Shown here: positions 6,740-14,478 of the stretch, one piece after another
Layout: each line of letters opens with the position of its first letter
How positions within the stretch are numbered: the first letter of the stretch is position 1
Assembly: GCA_025355485.1 (NCBI GenBank)
Contig: JANXZP010000153.1
Span: 1 to 26,756 of the forward strand
DNA from: Pseudomonadota bacterium
GTDB lineage: Bacteria > Pseudomonadota > Gammaproteobacteria > Xanthomonadales > Xanthomonadaceae
Direction of reading: 5' to 3'
Length of the DNA stretch: 26,756 nucleotides
Translations under genes and position numbers: made by a program
Notes under the pieces: generated by a model
Seen by the model: only the letters and a program-made list of their open reading frames with translations
Told to the model about the DNA's origin: nothing
Databases searched by the model: none

Positions 6740-8560
6740 TCACTCGCGGTTCGGCAAGGTGGAAAGGATTTCCTCGACCGTGGTCAGGCCTTGCGCGACT
6801 TTTTCCGCACCGGCCACGCGCAACGGTCGCATGCCTTCGCCGATCGCGGCGCGGGTGAAACCGTCGAGCTCCATGTCCGAACGGATCAGGCTGCGCAGCA
6901 AGGGCGTGATCATCAGCATTTCGTACAGGCCCACGCGTCCGAAGAAACCGGTGTTGCGGCAATCGAGGCAGCCTTTCGGGCCATAGGACGTGGCCGGCAG
7001 CGGCATCGGATGATGCCGGCTGTCCTGCAACGCCAGCCAGCCCGCCTCCATGACCGGTGCAGGCTGCTTGCAATGCGGGCACAGGGTGCGCACCAGGCGC
7101 TGCGCGAGTACGCCGTTCAACGTGGACGCGACCAGGTAATGCGGCACGCCCAGGTCGAGCAACCGCGTGATCGCCGACGGCGCGTCGTTGGTGTGCAGGG
7201 TCGAGAGCACCAGGTGCCCGGTCAGCGCCGCCTGCACCGCCATCTGCGCGGTTTCCAGGTCGCGGATCTCGCCGATCATGATGATGTCCGGATCCTGTCG
7301 CAGCAACGTGCGCACGCCCGCCGCGAAGGTCAGGTCGATCGCCGCGTGCACCTGCATCTGGTTGAACTCGGGCGCGATCATCTCGATCGGGTCTTCGACC
7401 GTGCACACGTTCACATCGGCGGTCGCAAGCCTGCGCAACGCGGAATACAGAGTCGTGGTCTTGCCAGAGCCAGTCGGCCCGGTGACGAGCACGATGCCAT
7501 GTGGGCGTTGCACCAGCTCGTTCCACGCGGCCGCTTCGTCGGCATCGAAGCCGAGTTGCTCCAGCGTCTTGAATGCGGTGTCCGGATCGAAGATGCGCAT
7601 CACGCATTTCTCGCCGAACGCGGTGGGCATGGTCGACAGGCGCATCTCGAATTCGCGGCCGCCGGGCGAGCGCGTCTTGATGCGGCCGTCCTGCGGACGC
7701 CGGCGTTCGGCCAGATCCATCCGTCCCAGCACCTTGATCCGGCTGACCACCGCGATCATCACCGGCGTCGGCAGTTCGAATACCTTATGCAACAGCCCGT
7801 CGATGCGGAAGCGGATGCGACTGATATCGCGACGCGGCTCCAGGTGGATATCCGACGCGCGCTGTTCGTAGGCGTACTGCAACAGCCAGTCGACGATGTG
7901 GACGATGTGGCGATCGTCGGCGCCGACTTCGCCAGCGCGGCCGAGCTCGACCAGCTGCTCGAAGCTCGGCATGCCGGTCGCCTGATCGCGCATGTCGCGC
8001 GCGCCGCGCACCGAACGGGTGACGCCGAAGAACTCCATCGTGTAGCGGTGCAGGTCGAGCGGATTGACCACGACCAGGTCGATCTGGCGGCGCAGTAGGT
8101 TCTGCAGGTCGGCCATCCACTCCACATCGGTCGGCTCGCTGGTCGCGATTGTCACGCGGTCGAGCTGCACCTCGACCGGCAGGAAGCGATGCCGTTGCGC
8201 GTAGGCGTGCGAAACGATGCCGGTGACCGCTGGCACGTCGACCTTGGTCGGGTCGATGCGCAAGTACGGATGCCCGGTTTCCTGCGCGAGCCATTCGGCG
8301 AGCCGATCCAGGCTGATTTCGACACCGGGCGGGCGGATACCGGGCAGTTTCAAATTCGCCAACAACACCAACGGATGCACATCGACGATATGTTTGCTGT
8401 CGCGCGCCGCAACGCCGGCACGCGCGGCATCGGCTGCGGTCACCAGGCCGTCTTCGACCAGTGCGAGCAGGATGCGATCGACGGTCAGGCGACCCGCCTG
8501 CAAGCGTGGCGGGCGCGGCACGATGCGCAGGGGTGGATCGGCGGGCAGGACTTTTTCCAA
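6740..8560 (-). CDS. GspE/PilB-family secretion ATPase, orphan
   Basis: A 606-residue type II secretion/type IV pilus assembly ATPase. An N-terminal GspE/MshE-like region (about 25-175) precedes the N2 domain with ASDIHLEP (235-242). The catalytic part shows Walker A GPTGSGKTT (361-369), the Asp box VEDPIE (388-393), Walker B DIIMIGEIRD (425-434), the His box STLHTND (453-459) and a zinc-binding pair of CxxC motifs (Cys494/497, Cys531/534). No pilin, GspF/PilC or secretin gene is nearby, so its system lies elsewhere or it serves a divergent role. The start is TTG, the only common start codon between the upstream in-frame stop and the conserved region. No clear Shine-Dalgarno is present, so the true start may be a GTG at IVPRPP about 13 codons inside. 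Confidence 0.92.
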   Translation of the reverse strand: MEKVLPADPPLRIVPRPPRLQAGRLTVDRILLALVEDGLVTAADAARAGVAARDSKHIVDVHPLVLLANLKLPGIRPPGVEISLDRLAEWLAQETGHPYLRIDPTKVDVPAVTGIVSHAYAQRHRFLPVEVQLDRVTIATSEPTDVEWMADLQNLLRRQIDLVVVNPLDLHRYTMEFFGVTRSVRGARDMRDQATGMPSFEQLVELGRAGEVGADDRHIVHIVDWLLQYAYEQRASDIHLEPRRDISRIRFRIDGLLHKVFELPTPVMIAVVSRIKVLGRMDLAERRRPQDGRIKTRSPGGREFEMRLSTMPTAFGEKCVMRIFDPDTAFKTLEQLGFDADEAAAWNELVQRPHGIVLVTGPTGSGKTTTLYSALRRLATADVNVCTVEDPIEMIAPEFNQMQVHAAIDLTFAAGVRTLLRQDPDIIMIGEIRDLETAQMAVQAALTGHLVLSTLHTNDAPSAITRLLDLGVPHYLVASTLNGVLAQRLVRTLCPHCKQPAPVMEAGWLALQDSRHHPMPLPATSYGPKGCLDCRNTGFFGRVGLYEMLMITPLLRSLIRSDMELDGFTRAAIGEGMRPLRVAGAEKVAQGLTTVEEILSTLPNRE

Positions 8561-8592
8561 GCGTGTGTCGGATCGCGTGCGTGGGCCGCAGC

Positions 8593-8598
8593 TATACT
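8593..8598 (+). promoter_or_regulatory. -10 box (TATACT) for glyQ
   Basis: TATACT lies 26 bases before the glyQ ATG in the 64-base gap between divergent glyQ and the ATPase gene. The predicted transcript start would leave a leader of about 18-20 bases. The -35 region is poor. The same six bases plus flank read TAGTATAGC on the other strand and could also serve the divergent gene. Confidence 0.45.
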
Positions 8599-8624
8599 AG
8601 CGTCTTTCCCCGCAAGCCCACGGC

Positions 8625-9542
8625 ATGGCCGCGTCCGCGACAGCGATCACCTTCCAGCAACTGATCCAGACCCTGTCCGCCTACTGGGCCGAACAGGGCT
8701 GCGTGCTGATCCAGCCGCTCGACCTGGAAGTCGGGGCCGGCACCTTCCATCCCGCAACATTCCTGCGCTCGCTCGGCCCCGAACCGTGGAATGCGGCGTA
8801 CGTGCAGCCGTGCCGACGCCCGACCGATGGCCGCTACGGCGACAATCCGAACCGTCTGCAGCGCTACTACCAGTTCCAGGTCGCGATGAAGCCGAGTCCC
8901 GACGACATCGTCGAGCTCTACTTCGGATCGCTGAAACAGCTCGGGATCGATCCACTCATTCACGACCTGCGGTTGGTCGAGGACAACTGGGAATCGCCGA
9001 CGCTCGGTGCGTGGGGCCTCGGCTGGGAAGTCTGGCTCAACGGCATGGAAGTCACTCAGTTCACCTACTTCCAGCAGGCCGGCGGGATCGAATGCAAGCC
9101 GGTGCTGGGCGAGATCACCTACGGGCTCGAACGCCTGTGCATGTATTTGCAGAATGTCGACAGCGTGTTCGACATCGTGTGGACGCGCGGACCGCAGGGC
9201 GTGGTGACCTATCGCGACGTGTACCACCAGAACGAGGTCGAGCAGAGCGCGTACAACTTCGAGCACGCCGACGTCGCCGAACTGTTCCATCGCTTCGATG
9301 CCTGCGAAAAAGAAGCGCTGAAACTGGTCGAACTCGGCTTGCCACTACCGGGCTACGAGCAGGTCTGCAAGGCGAGCCACTGCTTCAATCTGCTCGACGC
9401 GCGCCGTGCGATTTCGGTCACCGAACGCCAGCGCTACATCCTGCGCGTGCGGACGCTGTCGAAAGCCGTCGCCGAGGCATACCACGCGCAACGCGAGAAA
9501 CTCGGCTTCCCGGGCTTGCGTCGCGAAGGAGCGGCCGCATGA
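8625..9542 (+). CDS. glyQ: Glycyl-tRNA synthetase alpha chain
   Basis: The alpha subunit of the bacterial alpha2-beta2 glycyl-tRNA synthetase, carrying the class II catalytic site that activates glycine and charges tRNA-Gly. The 305 residues match the family length and sequence throughout. Examples are TFQQLIQTLSAYWAEQGC (about 9-26), GAGTFHPATFLR, YVQPCRRPTDGRYGDNPNR, LGWEVWLNGMEVTQFTYFQQ and GEITYGLERL. The stop codon overlaps the start of the following glutathione S-transferase gene (ATGA at 9539-9542), which in turn overlaps glyS, so alpha and beta chains are made from one coupled transcript with the transferase between them. Confidence 0.98.
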   Translation: MAASATAITFQQLIQTLSAYWAEQGCVLIQPLDLEVGAGTFHPATFLRSLGPEPWNAAYVQPCRRPTDGRYGDNPNRLQRYYQFQVAMKPSPDDIVELYFGSLKQLGIDPLIHDLRLVEDNWESPTLGAWGLGWEVWLNGMEVTQFTYFQQAGGIECKPVLGEITYGLERLCMYLQNVDSVFDIVWTRGPQGVVTYRDVYHQNEVEQSAYNFEHADVAELFHRFDACEKEALKLVELGLPLPGYEQVCKASHCFNLLDARRAISVTERQRYILRVRTLSKAVAEAYHAQREKLGFPGLRREGAAA

Positions 9543-10189
9543 TCCTGATCGGCATGTTCGACTCGCCGTTCACGCGCCGCGTTGCGATCAGCGCAACCCT
9601 GCTCGACATGGCGTTCGAGCACCGCAACTGGTCGGTCGGCAAGGACTTCGAGCGCATCCGCGAATACAACCCGCTCGGCCGCGTACCTGCGCTGGTGCTC
9701 GATACCGGAGAGACTCTGGTCGAGTCGGCGATGATCCTCGACCACCTCGACCAAGTGGCCGGCCCTGAGCGTGCGCTGCTCCCCGCTGGCGGCGCAGCGC
9801 GCCGCGAAGCGCTGCAGATCATCGCGCTCGCGACCGGCGCGGCCGACAAGGGCATCCACATCGTGATCGAGCGCGCGTTCCGCCCCGAGGAAAAGCGCCA
9901 CGCGCCCTGGACCGATCGCTGCCGCGTGCAGGTGGACGGTGCGCTCGCCGAACTCGATCGCCTCTGCGCGACGATTGCCGACCGCAAATGGCTGGTCGGC
10001 GATGCGATGACCCAGGCCGACATCACCCTCGCCTGCTACGCGACCTATTTGCGCGATGCGGTGCCGCTGGACCTGTCCGTCTATCCGGCGTTGCACGCGC
10101 GCGCCGCGCGCTGCGAAGCGTTGCCCGTGTTCCAGCAGTTCTACATTCCGTTCTATACGCCTGTTCCGAACCAGGCGCAGCCAGCATGA
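9539..10189 (+). CDS. Glutathione S-transferase family protein
   Basis: A 216-residue cytosolic glutathione S-transferase. The N-terminal thioredoxin fold shows DSPFTRRV (8-15) with the candidate catalytic Ser9, NPLGRVPAL (44-52) with cis-Pro50 and the glutathione gamma-Glu binding pair Glu62-Ser63. The all-helical C-terminal domain contains LVGDAMTQADITLACY, the usual N-capping box region. A much longer open frame runs into this gene from upstream but overlaps glyQ and the ATPase gene, so ATG 9539 is taken as the start. The gene is joined by ATGA overlaps to glyQ before it and glyS after it. Its substrate is unknown. Confidence 0.92.
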   Translation: MILIGMFDSPFTRRVAISATLLDMAFEHRNWSVGKDFERIREYNPLGRVPALVLDTGETLVESAMILDHLDQVAGPERALLPAGGAARREALQIIALATGAADKGIHIVIERAFRPEEKRHAPWTDRCRVQVDGALAELDRLCATIADRKWLVGDAMTQADITLACYATYLRDAVPLDLSVYPALHARAARCEALPVFQQFYIPFYTPVPNQAQPA

Positions 10190-12375
10190 GTACGCATGCA
10201 TCGCTGCTGATCGAAATCGGCACCGAGGAGTTGCCGGTCAAGGCATTGCCGGGACTGGCGCAGGCGCTCTTCGATGGCGTGGTAACTGGACTGAAGAAGC
10301 GCTTCATAGGGCTCGACACAAAAGACGGCGACAACATTGGACGTCCGTTGTACACACCGCGTCGACTTGCTGTTTACTTACCGTGGGTCGCGCTCGAGCA
10401 ACCTACTGTAACTAGCGAGACTGTCGGACCTTATTTGAATGTAGGTCTTGATGTCGATGGGAACCCAACGCCCGCACTGAAAGGCTTCGCGCAGAAGAAC
10501 GGGCTCGACATTGCCCAGCTCGAACGCATGACCGACGCGAAGGGCAAACGTTTCGTCGCGCGCAGCGTCAAGCCGGGCGCATCCACGGCGTCGCTGTTAC
10601 CGGAGATCGTGCTCGAAGCGATCAAGGCGATGCCGATTCCCAGGCCGATGCGCTGGGGCGATCACGATTACGCCTTCGCGCGGCCGGTGCATTGGCTGGT
10701 GATGCTCCTCGGTGATGCCATCGTCGAAGCGGAGCTGTTCGGCATCAAAGCCCAGCGCATGAGCCGCGGCCACCGCTTCCATCACCCGGACCCGGTGTGG
10801 ATCGGTTCGCCCGGGGATTACATCGAAACGCTGCGTGGCGCGCAGGTGCTGGTCGATCCGGACGAACGGTGCGCGCGCATCCGCAGCGATGTCGAAACGA
10901 CGGCGGCGACGGTCGATGGCTTCGCACGCGTCGCCGACAGCCTGGTCGAGGAAGTGAACTGCCTGGTCGAATGGCCGCGCGCGATCCTGTGTGGGTTCGA
11001 GCCCGGATTCCTGCGCGTGCCGCACGAAGCGCTGATCACGACGATGGAGTCGAACCAGAAGTTCTTCCCGGTGCTCAGCCACGAGCATCGCCTGACCGAG
11101 CACTTCATCGGCATCGCCAACATCGACTCGACTGATGCGAGCGAAATCCGCAGCGGCTATGAACGCGTGATACGCCCACGTTTCGCCGATGCGCAGTTCT
11201 TTTTTGACGAGGATTTGAAGCAAGGCATCGAATCGATGCGCGAAGGGCTTGCGTCGGTGACCTATCAGCAGAAGCTCGGAAGCTATGCGGACAAAACCGC
11301 GCGCGTGGCCTTGTTGGCCGAACAGATAGCGAGAAAAGTCGGCGTCGATCCGGCACAGGCGCAGCGCGCGGCGGAACTGTCGAAGGGAGACCTGCAATCG
11401 CGGATGGTCGGCGAGTTTCCTGAGCTGCAAGGCATCATGGGTCGCTACTACGCGAGCGCGATCGGCGAGACTGGCGATGTCGCGGATGCGATCGACCACG
11501 CGTACATGCCACGCTTTGGTGGCGATGCGATCGCGCCGTCGAAGCTGGGACAGGTACTGGCGATTGCGGAGCGGCTGGATACGTTGGCTGGCGGTTTTGC
11601 GGCGGGATTGAAGCCGACTGGAAACAAGGATCCGTTTGCGTTGCGGCGGAATGCGTTGGGCTTGGCGCGTACGATCATCGAAGGCTCAATTGATCTCGAT
11701 CTTCACGATCAGATCAAATACGCACAAGACTTCATCAACCGTACTCATGCCTGGCATCAGCTAGATCTTCAGGATGCGGCAAGAAAAACAGCGGAAGCGC
11801 ATTGGTATTCTGAAACTCCTCTTCAGCGTGAGGCCTACCCGTCGCTTGCTCAGAGTTCTCAATTACCCGAGATATACGACTTCATTCTCGATCGCCTACG
11901 CAGCTACTACGCCGACCATGACGTTCCCGCATCCCACTACGACGCCGTCGCCGAACTGCGGCCCGCATCGTTGCTCGACTTCGACCGCCGCCTCAAGGCC
12001 ATCGGCGAATTCGCAAAGCTGCCTGAAGCCGGCGCCCTCGCCGCCGCCAACAAGCGCATCCGCAACATCCTGAAGAAATCCGGCGGCGACGCATCCGCAA
12101 CGGTCGATCCGAAACTCTTCGACAACGACGCCGAGCGTGCGCTGCACATCGCGGTCGAGCATGCGATCGCAGATACCGATCCATTGCTTGCGCAGCGCGA
12201 TTATGTCGGCGTGCTGTCGCGACTCGCGCAGCTGCGGCCTGCGGTCGATGCGTTCTTCGATGGCGTGATGGTGATGGCCGACGACCCACAGGTGCGCGGT
12301 AATCGCCTCGCACTGCTCAAGCGCCTCGCGGATCGTTTCGCATCGGTCGCCGAGATCGCACTGCTCGCTGGCTAG
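10186..12375 (+). CDS. glyS: Glycyl-tRNA synthetase beta chain
   Basis: The beta subunit of glycyl-tRNA synthetase, responsible for tRNA binding. Family blocks appear in order: LLIEIGTEELPVKALP (7-22), RPMRWGDHDYAFARPVHW, RGHRFHHP, EVNCLVEWP, MESNQKFFPV, RFADAQFFFDEDLK, VTYQQKLGSYADK, GDLQSRMVGEFPELQGIMG, GLKPTGNKDPFALRRNALG and the C-terminal DALR-type anticodon-binding region. ATG 10186 overlaps the preceding stop as ATGA. At 729 residues it is about 40 longer than the E. coli protein. Much of the excess seems to lie near residues 500-570, in a stretch with unusually low GC and atypical codons (about 11690-11890). A second such patch lies at 10300-10440. Confidence 0.97.
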   Translation: MSTHASLLIEIGTEELPVKALPGLAQALFDGVVTGLKKRFIGLDTKDGDNIGRPLYTPRRLAVYLPWVALEQPTVTSETVGPYLNVGLDVDGNPTPALKGFAQKNGLDIAQLERMTDAKGKRFVARSVKPGASTASLLPEIVLEAIKAMPIPRPMRWGDHDYAFARPVHWLVMLLGDAIVEAELFGIKAQRMSRGHRFHHPDPVWIGSPGDYIETLRGAQVLVDPDERCARIRSDVETTAATVDGFARVADSLVEEVNCLVEWPRAILCGFEPGFLRVPHEALITTMESNQKFFPVLSHEHRLTEHFIGIANIDSTDASEIRSGYERVIRPRFADAQFFFDEDLKQGIESMREGLASVTYQQKLGSYADKTARVALLAEQIARKVGVDPAQAQRAAELSKGDLQSRMVGEFPELQGIMGRYYASAIGETGDVADAIDHAYMPRFGGDAIAPSKLGQVLAIAERLDTLAGGFAAGLKPTGNKDPFALRRNALGLARTIIEGSIDLDLHDQIKYAQDFINRTHAWHQLDLQDAARKTAEAHWYSETPLQREAYPSLAQSSQLPEIYDFILDRLRSYYADHDVPASHYDAVAELRPASLLDFDRRLKAIGEFAKLPEAGALAAANKRIRNILKKSGGDASATVDPKLFDNDAERALHIAVEHAIADTDPLLAQRDYVGVLSRLAQLRPAVDAFFDGVMVMADDPQVRGNRLALLKRLADRFASVAEIALLAG

Positions 12376-12429
12376 GAACCACTGGCACAAAGCCTGATCC
12401 AGCGAAGGCTTCATCAGATTGCGCGCAAG

Positions 12430-12460
12430 AAAAAGGCCGCCCCGAAGGGCGGCCTTTTTT
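12430..12460. terminator. Bidirectional rho-independent terminator between glyS and the autotransporter gene
   Basis: A 13-bp stem (12430-12442 with 12447-12459) closes on a CGAA loop. Its GC-rich core GGCCGCCC/GGGCGGCC is flanked by A5 on one side and T6 on the other, so it works on both strands. It ends the glyQ operon 55 bases past glyS and the convergent esterase gene 31 bases past its stop. Confidence 0.93.
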
Positions 12461-12490
12461 GCATTGCTGCGATGCCTCGGACGCGTGCGA

Positions 12491-14359
12491 TCAGAACGAG
12501 AACTTGATCCCGAGATTGAAGCTGTCCACGCGCTGGGTCGAGTTGCCGAACAGGCCGTTGTAGGCGGCGAAGCCGACCAGGTTGTTGCCGAAATCGGCGG
12601 ACGCGCCCAGTTCGGCGCTCCACCAGTTCGATTCGGGCAGGTAACCCGGCAGGCTGAAGCTGCCGTTCAAGCCAACCAGGCCCGCGGTGACATTGCGCAC
12701 GTTGTTGTCGGACTCGTTCTCGTATGCGATACGCGCGAACGGATGCAGGTTGGTGTCGAACAGCTTGCTGTCACCGGCAAGCTGCCAGCCGATCTTCGCA
12801 AGCGTCGAAGTGCGCGACTGGCGACCAAACGTCATCGAGCTGCTGTCGTTGGTGGTCTCGCTGTACGCGCCGACGCGCACGCGCTGGTGCGAGATGCTCG
12901 CAAACGGACCGCTCTTGATGTCGCCCCAGTGGAAGAAATAGCCGCCAGTGAGTTCGAACGCGGTCTGCGAACCCGAGGTGTCGCCGGATTCGGTGCGTGT
13001 CGCGGCACCCAGATGGAACACGCGCTGCACGGTGTTGAAGTTCAGCTGGCCGATCGAGGCCTGCGCCGACACGTACCAGTCGGGGGAATGCCACACCCCG
13101 AACGCGCTGAACAGCGGCTCGGTGTTGCGGAATCCGCCGCCACCGGCGAACGATGCGTCCTGGTAGCCGATGGTGGTTGCGCTGCCAAGCGTGACCTCAT
13201 CGTTGACGGCGTAGTCGGCCCCGATGGTCAGGGCGGAGTTATGGATGCTGGTGTTAGGCGAGTTCACTGTTGCATCGAAGCGCTGATGGCTGTAGTCGAA
13301 ATCGGCGAACGTGCGCAGGGTGCCGTTCGCGCGTGTATGCGTCATGTCGGCCTGCATCTGGTCGCGAACCACGCGGCTCTGCGTCTCGAACACCTGCAGC
13401 GGCGCTTCGCCGAGCATAGAAACCGTGCCCGGTGCCGAGAGTTCGGCGAGCACGTATTGCGCAAGCAGCGCATGCGCGCCGCCGGTCGGGTGCACGCCAT
13501 CGGCGAACGCGAACGTCAGGTTGGTGCCAACTGCATAGGTGAATGGAAGACCCGAGCCGACCGGACCGCAAGCCACGGAGCTGAGCGACGGAACCGCAGG
13601 GCCGCACGCCGGCGTGGTGACGTTGGTGAAGCCGAACGTGCTCGGGTTTGCGATGATTTCGTTGAACAGGCCGAATGTATCGACCGCGATGATGCCGGTC
13701 TTGCCGGAGAGGCCCGCATTGAGCTGGCCGTTGTACAGCAGCGAGAGATTGGTCACGGTCGCATGCAACGGCGACGCATTGAACTGCGGCGTATGACCGA
13801 TATCGGGCAGATTGAACACGATGATGTTGCTCGCGCCGGCGGCTTGCAACTGAGCAATCTGCGCGTTCGCATCGTGCGCGGACTGGGCGATGTTCGCCTG
13901 CACTTGCGCCGCCGAGATGAGACCGCCGCCGGCATACGTGAGGTTGCCGAAGATGTCGTTGGCGCCGCCCCAATAGCTGTAAAGCGCATGCGTATCCGCA
14001 TGGCCGCCGCTGGCGGCGAGGTATTGGGCGATCTGGGTGCTGAGGGTCGGCACCGCATTCAGGCAGGGCCCGGTGAGTCCGGTGCTGCGCACGCAGGCGC
14101 CGCCCCAGGCAAAGTCGCTGCCAGCGGCGAACGACGGGTTGGCGGTCAGGCCGAACGCAGCAGCAATCAGCTGCGAGGCGACCGGATCGGGGTTGGTAGT
14201 GAAGCTGTTGCCGGCCGGAAGGCCCGAGGCATGCGCGATGTTGCCGGAATCGGACAGGCTGTCGCCGATCGCAACGAATGAACTGAACTGTTGTGCCTGC
14301 GCGGCGGTGGACACAAGGGCCAGGGCGAGGGCGCTGGCAAGCAGACGAATGCGGGGCAT
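12491..14359 (-). CDS. Autotransporter GDSL/SGNH esterase (EstA-like)
   Basis: A 622-residue type Va autotransporter with an esterase passenger. Residues 1-22 form a signal peptide ending AQA. The SGNH hydrolase passenger shows block I FVAIGDSLSDSGN with Ser34, block III GGANDIF with Asn134, and block V DGVHPTGGAHAL with Asp287 and His290. From about residue 360 to the end, alternating aromatic/polar strands form the autotransporter beta-barrel, finishing LGIKFSF with a terminal Phe as expected for outer-membrane insertion. AGGAG about 7 bases upstream fixes ATG 14359; an upstream in-frame ATG at 14479 would bury the signal peptide. Two close cysteine pairs (89/99 and 252/264) are unusual for a passenger. 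It lies 119 bases downstream of mnmG on the same strand. Confidence 0.93.
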   Translation of the reverse strand: MPRIRLLASALALALVSTAAQAQQFSSFVAIGDSLSDSGNIAHASGLPAGNSFTTNPDPVASQLIAAAFGLTANPSFAAGSDFAWGGACVRSTGLTGPCLNAVPTLSTQIAQYLAASGGHADTHALYSYWGGANDIFGNLTYAGGGLISAAQVQANIAQSAHDANAQIAQLQAAGASNIIVFNLPDIGHTPQFNASPLHATVTNLSLLYNGQLNAGLSGKTGIIAVDTFGLFNEIIANPSTFGFTNVTTPACGPAVPSLSSVACGPVGSGLPFTYAVGTNLTFAFADGVHPTGGAHALLAQYVLAELSAPGTVSMLGEAPLQVFETQSRVVRDQMQADMTHTRANGTLRTFADFDYSHQRFDATVNSPNTSIHNSALTIGADYAVNDEVTLGSATTIGYQDASFAGGGGFRNTEPLFSAFGVWHSPDWYVSAQASIGQLNFNTVQRVFHLGAATRTESGDTSGSQTAFELTGGYFFHWGDIKSGPFASISHQRVRVGAYSETTNDSSSMTFGRQSRTSTLAKIGWQLAGDSKLFDTNLHPFARIAYENESDNNVRNVTAGLVGLNGSFSLPGYLPESNWWSAELGASADFGNNLVGFAAYNGLFGNSTQRVDSFNLGIKFSF

Positions 14360-14478
14360 GGGAAGACTCCTGGACACGACGATGGATTCAGAGGGAACGG
14401 CAGGCCGGCTGCCCGGCATCCACCCGTCAGCGTGATGCTGGCGTAACGGAATCCTAATACAAGCCGGCCCCGACCGCA

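Noticed and set aside
8561..8624. Possible glycine riboswitch ahead of glyQ
   Set aside because: Only 64 bases separate the divergent genes, too short for the aptamer, and no such fold is seen.
8189..9538. Long upstream extension of the glutathione S-transferase frame
   Set aside because: The extension overlaps glyQ and the ATPase gene out of frame; the transferase fold starts at ATG 9539, which overlaps the glyQ stop.
12419..14281. 620-codon plus-strand open frame
   Set aside because: Antisense shadow of the esterase autotransporter, which has clear motifs, signal peptide and ribosome site.
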